In this document: positions 9,704 through 18,705 of the stretch, in pieces
How the letters are laid out: each line of letters begins with the position of its first letter
Position numbering within the stretch: the stretch's first letter is position 1
Assembly (NCBI GenBank): GCA_011330685.1
Contig: DRPV01000112.1
Location: 1-38,939 of the forward strand
Direction: 5' to 3'
Source: Desulfobacterales bacterium
Lineage (GTDB): Bacteria > Desulfobacterota > Desulfobulbia > Desulfobulbales > VMSU01
DNA length: 38,939 nt
Program-made: the position numbers and the translations under genes
The notes under the pieces: model-generated
Told to the model about the DNA's origin: nothing
Database searches by the model: none
What the model saw: the letters and a program-made list of their open reading frames with translations, nothing else

Positions 9704-10297
9704 TTAACCGTCTAAACGGTAGAATTCCTCAAGACGAATGATTAAATCATCTTTACCCTCACCGGTTTTGGCCGAGAATAACAGCCGCTCATCCGGTGAG
9801 ATACCAAGTCCGGCGTCCAGAGCCGCGGCGTGACGCAGACGTTGGCCCCGGGGAATTTTATCAATTTTGGTATAAACCGGCAGGGCCTGGACATTAATTT
9901 CCCGGAGCCAGGAGAGCAGTTCAAAATCCAGAGTCTTCAGGGGGTGGCGAATATCAAGAATAACCACTACACAGCGCAGAGAGCGCCTGGTTTCTATATA
10001 ATCGGCGATTAATTGCTGCCAGAGGCCCTTCATGCTGTGGGGAACCTTGGCATAGCCGTAACCGGGAAGATCAACAAGATAGGCCGTTTCGTCCACGAGG
10101 AAAAAATTAAGGCTCTGGGTCTTGCCCGGCCGGGAGCTGACCTTTACCAGTTTACGCTGGTTGACCAGTTTATTGATGAGACTGGATTTTCCGACATTGG
10201 AGCGCCCGGCAAAGGCGACCTCCGGCAGGGTGTCCTCGGGAAGCTGCTTCATGTTAAAGGCACTGGCTAAAAATTTAATCCTGGCGTAATTAAGCAT
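9704..10297 (-). CDS. engB: Ribosome biogenesis GTP-binding protein YsxC/EngB
   Basis: PEVAFAGRSNVGKSSLINKL, SSRPGKTQSLNFF and DLPGYGYAKV motifs. Confidence 0.95.
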   Translation of the reverse strand: MLNYARIKFLASAFNMKQLPEDTLPEVAFAGRSNVGKSSLINKLVNQRKLVKVSSRPGKTQSLNFFLVDETAYLVDLPGYGYAKVPHSMKGLWQQLIADYIETRRSLRCVVVILDIRHPLKTLDFELLSWLREINVQALPVYTKIDKIPRGQRLRHAAALDAGLGISPDERLLFSAKTGEGKDDLIIRLEEFYRLDG

Positions 10298-10394
10298 AGT
10301 TATCCAATTTAGTTTTTAACCTGGCAGACAGCAATCCCTAAAATAACGATAGCGATCAATTAACAACAACCCAACTCCATATAGCCCCATAACT

Positions 10395-10501
10395 GTAAGC
10401 GTTTCAGGGGTACCGCCATGTGCACGTTCCAACCCCCGCGACTACAACGGTATATCGCAGGGGTTGAACCGTGTGCAGGACGGTGTTCATGGAGCGCTTA
10501 C
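10395..10501. repeat. Hairpin element family 1, copy A (GTAAGCG...CGCTTAC)
   Basis: 107-bp imperfect palindrome sharing flanks, stem and loop (TACAaCGGTAT) with 18706-18807; abuts the hisG stop codon. Confidence 0.9.
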
Positions 10502-11373
10502 TAAATAACCTTGGAGAGGGGATACTCTATAATACCCTCAGCCCCGGCCTTTATAAGACGGGGGATAATATCACGCACCTCATGCTCCGAAATAACTGTT
10601 TCCACAGAACACCAGTCTTTGTTATAGAGGTGAGCGATGGTGGGGGCGTTCATACTGGGCATCAGAGAAATAACCTCTTTCAGGTTGTCGTTGGCCACGT
10701 TCAGTTTCAGTCCCACGATGTTGTCGGCCTTCAGGGCACCCTGCAGGAGCATGGCTATATTCTCAATCTTCTCCCGCTTCCAGGGATCATCCCATGATTT
10801 TTTGTTGGCAATAAACTGGGTGTTTGATTCCAGCATTTCATAAATTACCTTCAGGCCGTGGGCGCGGATTGTAGTCTCGGTCTCTGTGACCTCAACAATG
10901 GCATCGGCCAGCTTCGAGACCACCTTGGCCTCGGTTGCCCCCCAGGAAAATTCTATCTCAACATTGATATTTTTATTTTTAAAAAAATTCCTGGTATAAT
11001 TCACCAGCTCTGTGGAAATCTTTTTGCCCTCCAGATCAGCAAGACAGTTAATGTCCGAATCTCCCGGCACCGCCACTACCCAGCGGGTTGGTTTGCGGCT
11101 GACCTTGGAGTAGACCAGATCCGCCACCACCACGATATCGGATTCATTTTCCAGGGTCCAGTCCTTGCCGGTAATACCAGCATCCAGAATCCCATCTTCT
11201 ATGTACCGGGACATCTCCTGGGGCCGGCAGATGGAGCAGGAAAGCTCAGGGTCATCAATTTCGGGGAAATAATTGCGGGAGACGGTTTTGATCTTCCAGC
11301 CGGATTTGTCGAATAACTCAATGGTCGCCTTTTCCAGGCTGCCCTTGGGGATACCAAGTTTTAACAACTTCAT
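10501..11373 (-). CDS. hisG: ATP phosphoribosyltransferase (long form)
   Basis: [32 protein letters not shown] and C-terminal regulatory domain (VKLNV-like [20 protein letters not shown]). Confidence 0.93.
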   Translation of the reverse strand: MKLLKLGIPKGSLEKATIELFDKSGWKIKTVSRNYFPEIDDPELSCSICRPQEMSRYIEDGILDAGITGKDWTLENESDIVVVADLVYSKVSRKPTRWVVAVPGDSDINCLADLEGKKISTELVNYTRNFFKNKNINVEIEFSWGATEAKVVSKLADAIVEVTETETTIRAHGLKVIYEMLESNTQFIANKKSWDDPWKREKIENIAMLLQGALKADNIVGLKLNVANDNLKEVISLMPSMNAPTIAHLYNKDWCSVETVISEHEVRDIIPRLIKAGAEGIIEYPLSKVI

Positions 11374-11747
11374 TTTTTATAAACCTCCGCCGGATCAAAT
11401 ACCGGCTCATCTTTAATTTCAAAATCATCATCCCGCAGGCGGCGGAAGAAACAGCTGCGATAGCCTTTATGGCAGGCGGCGCCGCCCTTTTGCTCCACGA
11501 GATAAATTACCGTGTCCTCATCGCAGTCCAGCAGTATTTCCTTGATTATCTGGTAATGTCTGGATGATTCACCCTTTAACCACAGTTTGCCCCGGGAACG
11601 GCTCCAGAAATGGGCCTTGCCGGTGGCAATGGTCTGTTCCCAGGCCTCTTTATTAATATAGGCCAGCATCAGGACTTCACGGCTTGTATAATCCTGGACA
11701 ATTACCGGCAGCAGGCCGCCGCCTTTTTTAAAATTTAATTCGGTCAT
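11370..11747 (-). CDS. hisI: Phosphoribosyl-AMP cyclohydrolase
   Basis: [38 protein letters not shown] and [29 protein letters not shown]; 4-bp overlap with hisG. Confidence 0.93.
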   Translation of the reverse strand: MTELNFKKGGGLLPVIVQDYTSREVLMLAYINKEAWEQTIATGKAHFWSRSRGKLWLKGESSRHYQIIKEILLDCDEDTVIYLVEQKGGAACHKGYRSCFFRRLRDDDFEIKDEPVFDPAEVYKK

Positions 11748-11788
11748 CTTTGTCTCCCTGTCCGCCGTTTTCATCGGCCTGTGAGCTT

Positions 11789-11905
11789 GGAATATTGATG
11801 CTATCGTAAAAAGTCGAAAGATCTAATTCTGCCCCTAATGATTTCAAGGGGTTACCTATGGTAAAATTGCCAAATGTGGACTTTTTACCAGAGCATCAAT
11901 ATTGG
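11789..11905. repeat. 117-bp inverted-repeat element with 27-bp arms
   Basis: GGAATATTGATGCTATCGTAAAAAGTC versus GACTTTTTACCAGAGCATCAATATTGG; internal small hairpins CCCCT/AGGGG and TTACC-TAT-GGTAA. Confidence 0.85.
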
Positions 11906-12191
11906 TACCATTTTCCCGGCCGATAAAATATGCTATGCAGGAGGTACGGAATTTACAGTACTCTTCTGCGTGTCGGCAGTGGGCCTGAGCGGTGGACATT
12001 TCCTCTTTGTATTTTTCGCAGATTAATTCCACAATCGTGGTAGAATATGTCCATCAGGAATATTTGTCAAGGGTCGGTAAAGCGCCAAGAGCTGGAATCC
12101 GTTGAGGATGGATTAAATTTTTATTTAAAATTAATCCAAGCTTGGGTAATATAGCCCTTTTTGTAATTTTCTTCCACTCTAAACGCCATTT

Positions 12192-13628
12192 ATGACCGCT
12201 GACAGTCTGCAACAAAGTAAAGATATTCTTACCAATATCCGTGAATATCTGCGCGTGGAGAAGGAGGCACTCTTTAATTTACTGCAAGATCCCCGGATTA
12301 CCGTATGGAAAAACATTGATATCATTGCCATAGAGGGTAACTTAAAGGTGATGGGAATTTCCTCCCAGGAGTTGCAGAAGGCCCTGCAGGGCTATCCGCG
12401 CCAGGCCAAGGGGGCTGCCGTTCACATTAAATTATGTAATAACGAAGTCAGCAATCAATTGGCTGATTTGATTGACTGTCGTAATCCTGAGTCCGCTTTA
12501 CAGGCTGCCCTTCAACTCAAGAAAAAATCCAGGCAGCTTGCCGCTTTGCTGTCTTCGCTGCATCAGCTGACAGATAAGTTCTTCAGCGCTGACCAGAAAA
12601 TTCGCCGGCTCCTTAGTTTTGAAAACATTCTGCCTCTCGCCAGACATATAACCAGTCAACAGCCCCATATATTTAAAGAAGGTCTGGAGGTTTACCGGCT
12701 GCTGACCGTGAGCGCGGAAACCAAGGATGACGGCCCACCCGGTATCGCGGCCTTAAGCAGTCAGGCAGCTCAGCTACAATCCCGTTTTCAGCATGTTGAT
12801 ATTCTTAATTTCCCCCGGCCGGTGGAAGAGATTCTTTATCATTATCTTGAGTTAGGCAGCAAGACTATAGAACAATTGCTGATCTTCAATAACAAAACGG
12901 CGGGTATATTATCCGTGGATCAAGAGAGTATAAAGACTCTTAATCGTCGGTTTCCAGAACTTGCCGCCCTGGAAAATACCGAGGAGTTATTAAATGGAGT
13001 GTTACAGCAGGCTGCCGCTGTTTACCGGTTGTTAAGTGATTTATACCACAAGCGCGAGACGGTTAAGACCTGCGCTAAAATTGCTGAAAGTCTCGAATTC
13101 CTGAATATCTATCACTTGACTCTCAAAAATAAGATTATTCCGGCTCTCCAGGATGAAATCAAAAAAAATAATTCGCCGGTGAACCCTGCTACTTTGAGCA
13201 GCAAAAAGACCAGAGATTTTTTTACCGGCCCTAAGGGTATTATTCGCTCCATGAAACTAATGGTGACCTCACTTAAGGGACATCATGCTCTGAACCAGGT
13301 TGAATTACAGATAATTTTAGAAAAGGCGGTTAACAGCTGTAAAATAACCCACGTCAGCTCAAATAAAGAGGGGCGTGAACTGCGAGATTTTATTGACAGT
13401 TTTATTAACCATTTTTCCAGGCCGTTTCCCTATGATGTAATATTTACATTGGTGAAGCAGACAATTACGGCCTACGGCCAGGCCGCCGAAAAAATGGTTA
13501 AAGACTACGGGGTTAAAAAAAATCTCCAGGATATTGCCTCGGTCAAACTGCCGGCTAGTTTTGAAAAACTGGCGCTGTTGTTAGAAAAAAAGCAAAAATC
13601 TTTTATGAAAGCCAATCAGGGGGGATGA
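12192..13628 (+). CDS. Hypothetical protein, predicted largely alpha-helical
   Basis: 478-aa ORF, first gene of a coupled operon; 4-bp overlap with the FKBP gene. Confidence 0.75.
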   Translation: MTADSLQQSKDILTNIREYLRVEKEALFNLLQDPRITVWKNIDIIAIEGNLKVMGISSQELQKALQGYPRQAKGAAVHIKLCNNEVSNQLADLIDCRNPESALQAALQLKKKSRQLAALLSSLHQLTDKFFSADQKIRRLLSFENILPLARHITSQQPHIFKEGLEVYRLLTVSAETKDDGPPGIAALSSQAAQLQSRFQHVDILNFPRPVEEILYHYLELGSKTIEQLLIFNNKTAGILSVDQESIKTLNRRFPELAALENTEELLNGVLQQAAAVYRLLSDLYHKRETVKTCAKIAESLEFLNIYHLTLKNKIIPALQDEIKKNNSPVNPATLSSKKTRDFFTGPKGIIRSMKLMVTSLKGHHALNQVELQIILEKAVNSCKITHVSSNKEGRELRDFIDSFINHFSRPFPYDVIFTLVKQTITAYGQAAEKMVKDYGVKKNLQDIASVKLPASFEKLALLLEKKQKSFMKANQGG

Positions 13629-14089
13629 AAAAAATAATGAAAGCAGGAATCGGGGATAAGGTCGTTGTGGTCTATGATGGTTTTTTGGAAAATGGCGAGG
13701 TCTTTGAATCTTCAGAGGCCAGCGGGCCGCTGGAGTTTAAAATTGGTATCGGGGAGGTGCTGCCGGCCTTTGAGGAGGCAGTGATTAATATGGAGGTTGG
13801 AGCGACTAAAACCTTTATTATTAAGGCGGCACAGGCCCATGGCCCCGTTAAACCGGAGCTTATTCACCGCATGGAACGTAGTACGCTTCCCGACCACCAG
13901 AACCTGCGCCCAGGTATGGTGTTGGGCATGAAAATTGATCATGAGGGTAATAAACATGAGATTCCGGCCCTGCTCACTGCCTTAGACGAAGAATTTGCCA
14001 CTCTTGATTTTAATCACCCCCTCGCCGGCAAGGATCTAAAATACAAGCTGACCCTGCGGGAGATTAAATCTGCCGCTGCCGGTGGCTGA
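13625..14089 (+). CDS. FKBP-type peptidyl-prolyl cis-trans isomerase, SlyD-like
   Basis: VVVVYDGFLENGEVFESSEASGPLEFKIGIGEVLPAFEEAVINMEVGATKTF and DFNHPLAGKDLKYKLTL. ATG at 13637 is an alternative start. Confidence 0.9.
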   Translation: MKKIMKAGIGDKVVVVYDGFLENGEVFESSEASGPLEFKIGIGEVLPAFEEAVINMEVGATKTFIIKAAQAHGPVKPELIHRMERSTLPDHQNLRPGMVLGMKIDHEGNKHEIPALLTALDEEFATLDFNHPLAGKDLKYKLTLREIKSAAAGG

Positions 14090-14915
14090 CTGTCTGGCGC
14101 AGACGGTTTTGAGCATTGCCGGTTCTGATCCCTCCGGGGGGGCTGGAATTCAGGCTGATCTCAAGACCTTTACCCGCCTCGGAGTCTATGGGGCCGCCGC
14201 CATAACCTGTCTCACGGCCCAGAACACGCTGGGCGTTACAGCCGTGTATGCCCTGGCCCCGGAAATTGTCGCTGAGCAGGTGCGGGTTGTCCTCGCTGAC
14301 CTGCAGGTAAGTCATATCAAAATTGGCATGATTGGCTCGGCGTTGATTGCCTCGGCGGTTAATCAGGTTCTGGATGACTTCCAGGGTGAAATAATCTATG
14401 ATCCGGTTCTGACATCAACCAGTGGTATGCCGTTGTTGGTTTCTGCTGCCGATCTGCCGGATTTAGACGGTCTAATCAGCCGGGTTACGGTATTAACTCC
14501 TAATCTTGTTGAACTGCGGCAGATAAGTGGTGAAGATTGTCTGTCTGCCCAGGATTCTTTGAGCGCGGCGCGGGGGCTTTTGGGGCGCTATCCCCGCCTT
14601 CAGGCCATTGTGATAAAGGGGGGGCATTTTGCCGCTCGCAGTGAGGTGGATAATTATCTGCTCCTTGCCACGGAGCCGCAAGCGCCAATTAAGATCAGTA
14701 TGCCTCGTTTAGCGGTCAAAAATTCTCATGGCACTGGCTGCACCTTTGCCTCTGCTTTTGCGGCTTATCGGCTGTTAGGGGCAGATTACGAACTGGCCTG
14801 CCGCCAGAGCAGCTCCTTTGTCTGGCGCTTGCTGCGGGCGGGTATGAATGTGAATTACGGGCACGGTAGCAGCGGTCTGCCACATCATCTTTTAAAGGCG
14901 GAATCTGGGAGATGA
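14082..14915 (+). CDS. thiD: Hydroxymethylpyrimidine/phosphomethylpyrimidine kinase (GTG start)
   Basis: SIAGSDPSGGAGIQADLKTF, IKIGMIGS and SHGTGCTFASA motifs. Confidence 0.92.
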   Translation: MADCLAQTVLSIAGSDPSGGAGIQADLKTFTRLGVYGAAAITCLTAQNTLGVTAVYALAPEIVAEQVRVVLADLQVSHIKIGMIGSALIASAVNQVLDDFQGEIIYDPVLTSTSGMPLLVSAADLPDLDGLISRVTVLTPNLVELRQISGEDCLSAQDSLSAARGLLGRYPRLQAIVIKGGHFAARSEVDNYLLLATEPQAPIKISMPRLAVKNSHGTGCTFASAFAAYRLLGADYELACRQSSSFVWRLLRAGMNVNYGHGSSGLPHHLLKAESGR

Positions 14916-15118
14916 GCAAAGAAAAAAGATCATACAGTCAGCGGCGGCGGGGCGGCAAAAATTTTGTCTGCCATTGCTGCCGCCGGGAGCTGCCTTTCTG
15001 TTGGAACTGCCCCTGTGGCTTCCAGATCTGCCCAGAGTGTTTTACGGAAAACAAATGGGGACTCACCAACGGCCCCACCTGGGTGTGCCCTGATTGCGGC
15101 CGGATCCGCATGATGTGA
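14912..15118 (+). CDS. Cys-rich zinc-ribbon small protein
   Basis: 68 aa with 10 Cys (VCHCC...FCWNCPCGFQICPEC...WVCPDCG); ATGA overlap with thiD. Confidence 0.75.
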   Translation: MSKEKRSYSQRRRGGKNFVCHCCRRELPFCWNCPCGFQICPECFTENKWGLTNGPTWVCPDCGRIRMM

Positions 15119-15125
15119 GAGAAAA

Positions 15126-15893
15126 ATGCTGCTAACCATTGACATAGGAAACAGTCATACCGTTGTTGGACTCTTCGCGGCGGAAGGTCTGCTTTACAAC
15201 TGGCGTATCCAGACCAATCACCGGGCCACGGCTGATGAAATAGCTGCCTGCCTGCATGGCCTGTTCTCCATGCGGGGTATACATTTTACCGCTCTCACCG
15301 GCATGGTAATAGCCAATGTTGTGCCACCCCTCGAAGAGAGTTGGCTGAATTTTGCCCGTCAGCTTTCACTCACCCCCCTGATGGTGACTAACAGGCTTGA
15401 TCTTGGCATACCAATTTGCACCGCTGACCCTTCGGAAGTGGGGGCGGACAGGCTGGTAAATGCCGTGGCCGGTTTTCATAAATTCAGTCAGGCCCTGATT
15501 ATTGTTGATTTCGGCACTGCCACCACCTTTGATTGTGTCTCTGAGCGGGGGGAGTATCTTGGCGGTGCCATTGCCCCAGGTCTTGCCATTTCTTTAGAAG
15601 CCCTCGGAGTCAGGACTGCGCGTCTTCCTCAGGTACACCTCAAGCCGCCTGAAGCTGCCATTGGCCGCGACACGGTAAGTGCCATTCAATCAGGAGTCAT
15701 GTTTGGTTACAGCGGTCTCATTGAGGGGCTGATAAAACGCTTAAGCTCCGAGTTCACAGGCGGCCAGCCGTTGGTTATGGCCACCGGCGGCATTGCCCGT
15801 CTCATCGCTCCTTTAACCCCGGCTGTCAAACATATTGAGCCTCTGCTTACTCTCGAGGGGCTGAAACTGATTTATGAACGCTGCGCCTCTTAA
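15126..15893 (+). CDS. coaX: Type III pantothenate kinase
   Basis: LLTIDIGNSHTVVGLF, GADRLVNAVAGF, VDFGTATTFD and GGAIAPGL motifs. Confidence 0.95.
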   Translation: MLLTIDIGNSHTVVGLFAAEGLLYNWRIQTNHRATADEIAACLHGLFSMRGIHFTALTGMVIANVVPPLEESWLNFARQLSLTPLMVTNRLDLGIPICTADPSEVGADRLVNAVAGFHKFSQALIIVDFGTATTFDCVSERGEYLGGAIAPGLAISLEALGVRTARLPQVHLKPPEAAIGRDTVSAIQSGVMFGYSGLIEGLIKRLSSEFTGGQPLVMATGGIARLIAPLTPAVKHIEPLLTLEGLKLIYERCAS

Positions 15894-16800
15894 AACTATT
15901 ATCCCTCCGGCCCTGCGGCGGGGCGACCATGTTGCCCTTATCGCTCCTTCCGGGCCGCTTAACGCCGATATAAACATCGGGATGCAATGGTTGACAGATG
16001 CCGGTCTGCGGGTGGTTTGTGCCGCGGACATCAGGCGGCGGCACAATTATCTTGCTGGAGTAGACAGCAGGCGTTTACAGGAACTGCATGGCTGCTTTAG
16101 CGATACCAATATCAAGGCTGTTATGGCGGTTCGGGGTGGCTTTGGCTCTGCCCGTCTTCTGCCTTTTGTTGACTTTGAACTAATTGCGGAAAATCCTAAA
16201 ATCCTGCTTGGTTTTTCCGATCTCACCGCCCTCTTGAACGCCATAACCTTTAAAACCGGCCTGATTACCTGGCACGGCCCTATGCTGTCAACCATTATGC
16301 GGACTGGGCGCCCGGCTCTGGACAGCTCTCTCGTGGTTCTCGGCTCTTGCCGTCCCTCCCCGCTAAAGGTAAAGGGGCTGGAGATTATCCGCCCCGGCCA
16401 GGCGGCAGGCCGTCTCATGGGCGGTAATCTCACCACCCTTGTTCATCTTCTCGCGACCCCCTATGAACCAAACTGGCAACAGACAATCCTCTTTATTGAG
16501 GATATCAATGAGCCGCCCTATCGGGTTGACCGCCTGTTGACTCATCTCCAGCAGGCGGGGCGGCTTGAGCAGGTGGCCGGGGTGATAGTGGGCGGTTTTT
16601 TGAATAGTGATCTGCGAACGCTGGCCGATATTGAATTAATCTGGCAGCGGGTCTTGGAGCTTACTGGAGAGGGGGTGCCGGTCTGGGCCAATTTCCCGGT
16701 CAGTCATGGGATTGATAATGTCATGCTGCCGGTTGGAGCGTCTGTTTTAATGGACTCCGGGGCCGGAGTGCTGCGTTTTCAGGAAGATTGTCTAACTTGA
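15874..16800 (+). CDS. LD-carboxypeptidase (S66 family)
   Basis: ALIAPSGPL, AVRGGFGSARLLPFVDFELI, ILLGFSDLTALLNA and GNLTTLVHLLATPYEP motifs. Confidence 0.92.
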   Translation: MNAAPLKTIIPPALRRGDHVALIAPSGPLNADINIGMQWLTDAGLRVVCAADIRRRHNYLAGVDSRRLQELHGCFSDTNIKAVMAVRGGFGSARLLPFVDFELIAENPKILLGFSDLTALLNAITFKTGLITWHGPMLSTIMRTGRPALDSSLVVLGSCRPSPLKVKGLEIIRPGQAAGRLMGGNLTTLVHLLATPYEPNWQQTILFIEDINEPPYRVDRLLTHLQQAGRLEQVAGVIVGGFLNSDLRTLADIELIWQRVLELTGEGVPVWANFPVSHGIDNVMLPVGASVLMDSGAGVLRFQEDCLT

Positions 16801-17165
16801 TCCGAGGTGATTTCCCGTTTTTTTATCGGCCCGGCTTTGACTCGATCCAAAAGCCCGGCCAGAGCCGCCTTGACATTCTCGCGAATATCACCTGCTACCA
16901 CTAAAAAGAGCAGATCATCACCGGGGGCGAAGGTTCCAGTCAGGGCCTCTACTTTAATATCAAAAATTCCCGGCCACTTAAGAAACTCCTGCCGGATTTC
17001 CTCGATCTTTTTCTGATCAGGACTAACCTCAAGGGCAATTACTCCCTGCCGATCCTGTCGTGACCAGCCCCGTACCGTGCCGTTATGTATCAAAATCATA
17101 CCAACATTCTCCGCAAAGCCCGGCTGCCGCTTCAGATCCGCGATTGTCTGTGAAATATCCATCAC
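16779..17165 (-). CDS. MoaE-like molybdopterin biosynthesis protein
   Basis: VGMILIHNGTVRGWSRQ...VVAGDIRENVKAALAGLLDRVK resembles MoaE-family proteins; convergent 22-bp overlap with the S66 gene. Confidence 0.65.
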   Translation of the reverse strand: MMDISQTIADLKRQPGFAENVGMILIHNGTVRGWSRQDRQGVIALEVSPDQKKIEEIRQEFLKWPGIFDIKVEALTGTFAPGDDLLFLVVAGDIRENVKAALAGLLDRVKAGPIKKREITSDQVRQSS

Positions 17166-17304
17166 CCCTCCTTTGAGTACAAACCTCGTGAAAATTTGTT
17201 TGTCAATTGTGTGTAAACGTACTATCCATGGGCTATTTGGTTATGATTGTACATACCGCCCTGCGGGCGAGAATAAACGGCGAGCTTCACCATACATTTT
17301 CTTT

Positions 17305-17384
17305 GAACCGCAGAATATCGAACAAGGAATGTCGAAGTTCGAAGTTTTTAACTTTTGCGGTTCAATATTCCTTGTTCGATATTC
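17305..17384. repeat. Interleaved inverted-repeat element (A B A' B')
   Basis: GAACCGCA (17305-17312)/TGCGGTTC (17356-17363) and GAATATCGAACAAGGAAT (17313-17330)/ATTCCTTGTTCGATATTC (17367-17384). Confidence 0.85.
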
Positions 17385-17475
17385 GATATTTAACGGCTGT
17401 AAGAGATTTCCTGTGAAGCAAACAATAAAAATTTTGATTTTCCGATACATGGCCATAGTTCGGTCTAAGTTGTCC

Positions 17476-18192
17476 TCAGGCTTGCCCCTTTTCCATTAGA
17501 GCGGCCACCTCATCGTGCAGGCGGCGGGCCAGCTCCTGCTTGTCGCTGACCTTAAAATTACTGGTGGCAATGGGGCGGCCCACATTGATAGTGACTCGTC
17601 CCGGACGGGCTAATAATTTGCCCTTGGGTAATATGTCGTGAGTACCGCAAATGGCTACCGGCACTATGGGAACCCCGGATTTAATCGCTAAAACCATGCC
17701 GCCGGTTTTGAATTCCTGCAACTTGCCGTTCGGGCTCCTCGTCCCTTCTGGGAAGATAATAACCGAGGCCCCGGCGGCAATACGTTCCGCTGCCGCGTAC
17801 AGGCTTTTAATCGCCTCCCGGCCTCGCGAACGGTCAATGGGGATATAACCCGCCTGCCGCATACCAAGACCGAAAACAGGGATCTCAAATAATTCTTTTT
17901 TGGCCAGCCAGCGGAAATCAATATTCAAATATCCCTGCAGGGCAAATATATCAAATTGACTCTGGTGATTGGCGGCCAGAATATGAGGCTGGCCGGCAGT
18001 TAGGTTCTCACCCCCGCGCAGCGTTACCCGCATGCCGGCCAGCCGAGAAATAATTCTGGCCCAATAACGGGGTAAAAATTGTACCCTGGCACAGGATACC
18101 CGAAAGATGATTGTGGCGATGATGGCTATGATACAGGCCACAACCGTCAAAACCGGGGTCATTATAAGGGTAATTACTCCTCTGATATTCAC
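17476..18192 (-). CDS. plsC: 1-acyl-sn-glycerol-3-phosphate acyltransferase
   Basis: NHQSQFDIFAL (NHxxxxD), FPEGTRSPNG and VPIVPVAI motifs. Confidence 0.92.
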   Translation of the reverse strand: MNIRGVITLIMTPVLTVVACIIAIIATIIFRVSCARVQFLPRYWARIISRLAGMRVTLRGGENLTAGQPHILAANHQSQFDIFALQGYLNIDFRWLAKKELFEIPVFGLGMRQAGYIPIDRSRGREAIKSLYAAAERIAAGASVIIFPEGTRSPNGKLQEFKTGGMVLAIKSGVPIVPVAICGTHDILPKGKLLARPGRVTINVGRPIATSNFKVSDKQELARRLHDEVAALMEKGQA

Positions 18193-18223
18193 TGTGTCTC
18201 CATATTAACATGAGGGTTTTGTG

Positions 18224-18330
18224 GTAACCGTTCAGCTGCACCCCATTTTCGTCTGTTTCGGAGTCTACGCTTACCTGGACGGTTACAGCTCACAGTTAAG
18301 GGCAATTTGTTGCCTTGGCTGAACGGTTAC
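18224..18330. repeat. Family 2 element (GTAACCGTTCAG...CTGAACGGTTAC), short copy
   Basis: Near-identical flanks to 27718-27887 but missing the right half of the internal hairpin; same 44-bp tail (CTGgACGGTTAC-32 bp-CTGAACGGTTAC). Confidence 0.9.
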
Positions 18331-18370
18331 GTTTTGTGTTTAAGAGTGAAGAGCAGTTGACGCGTTGTTT

Positions 18371-18390
18371 GCGAAAATTATTCTGCCCCC
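18371..18390. repeat. Half copy of the GGGGACAGAATAATTTTCGC palindrome arm
   Basis: GCGAAAATTATTCTGCCCCC matches the reverse complement of the 1134 left arm at 19/20 positions. Confidence 0.65.
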
Positions 18391-18552
18391 GAATTGCAAG
18401 AGTCCTCTTCGGTTAGAGTTTTTAATTGCTTTTTTAAAAAAAGCCAAGTCGTTTTCTACGATCGTTGGTTTTGTTCCCAAAAACTCATTACCAAGCCGGT
18501 GAAGAGATAGTGGGGATTTTTTGCTATTTTCGTCTAAAATTAAAGCGGTAAA

Positions 18553-18570
18553 ATGTTTCACGTGAAACAT
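18553..18570. promoter_or_regulatory. parS: parS centromere site
   Basis: ATGTTTCACGTGAAACAT, a perfect 18-bp palindrome containing canonical TGTTTCACGTGAAACA, ~265 bp upstream of parA. Confidence 0.95.
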
Positions 18571-18656
18571 CCGTTCTTGACATGCTCTTTGCGCTGTGTT
18601 TCTTTATCCATACTCTTAGTTTACAGTTATGCGTTTAGGGGAGTTTATTGCTCCTG

Positions 18657-18668
18657 CTGAACGGTTAC
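18657..18668. repeat. Solo family 2 end CTGAACGGTTAC
   Basis: Exact 12-mer match to the family 2 terminal repeat. Confidence 0.7.
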
Positions 18669-18705
18669 GTTTGCGGTAAACGAATAATAAAACACCCCCC
18701 GAGGT

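Noticed and set aside
17241-17456. Small ORFs on both strands around 17077-17499
   Set aside because: They are translations of the interleaved inverted repeat; no conserved domain.
18340-18570. 76-aa minus ORF starting MFHVKH, reminiscent of RsmG/GidB starts
   Set aside because: MFHVKH is forced by the parS palindrome itself; the remaining sequence does not resemble RsmG.
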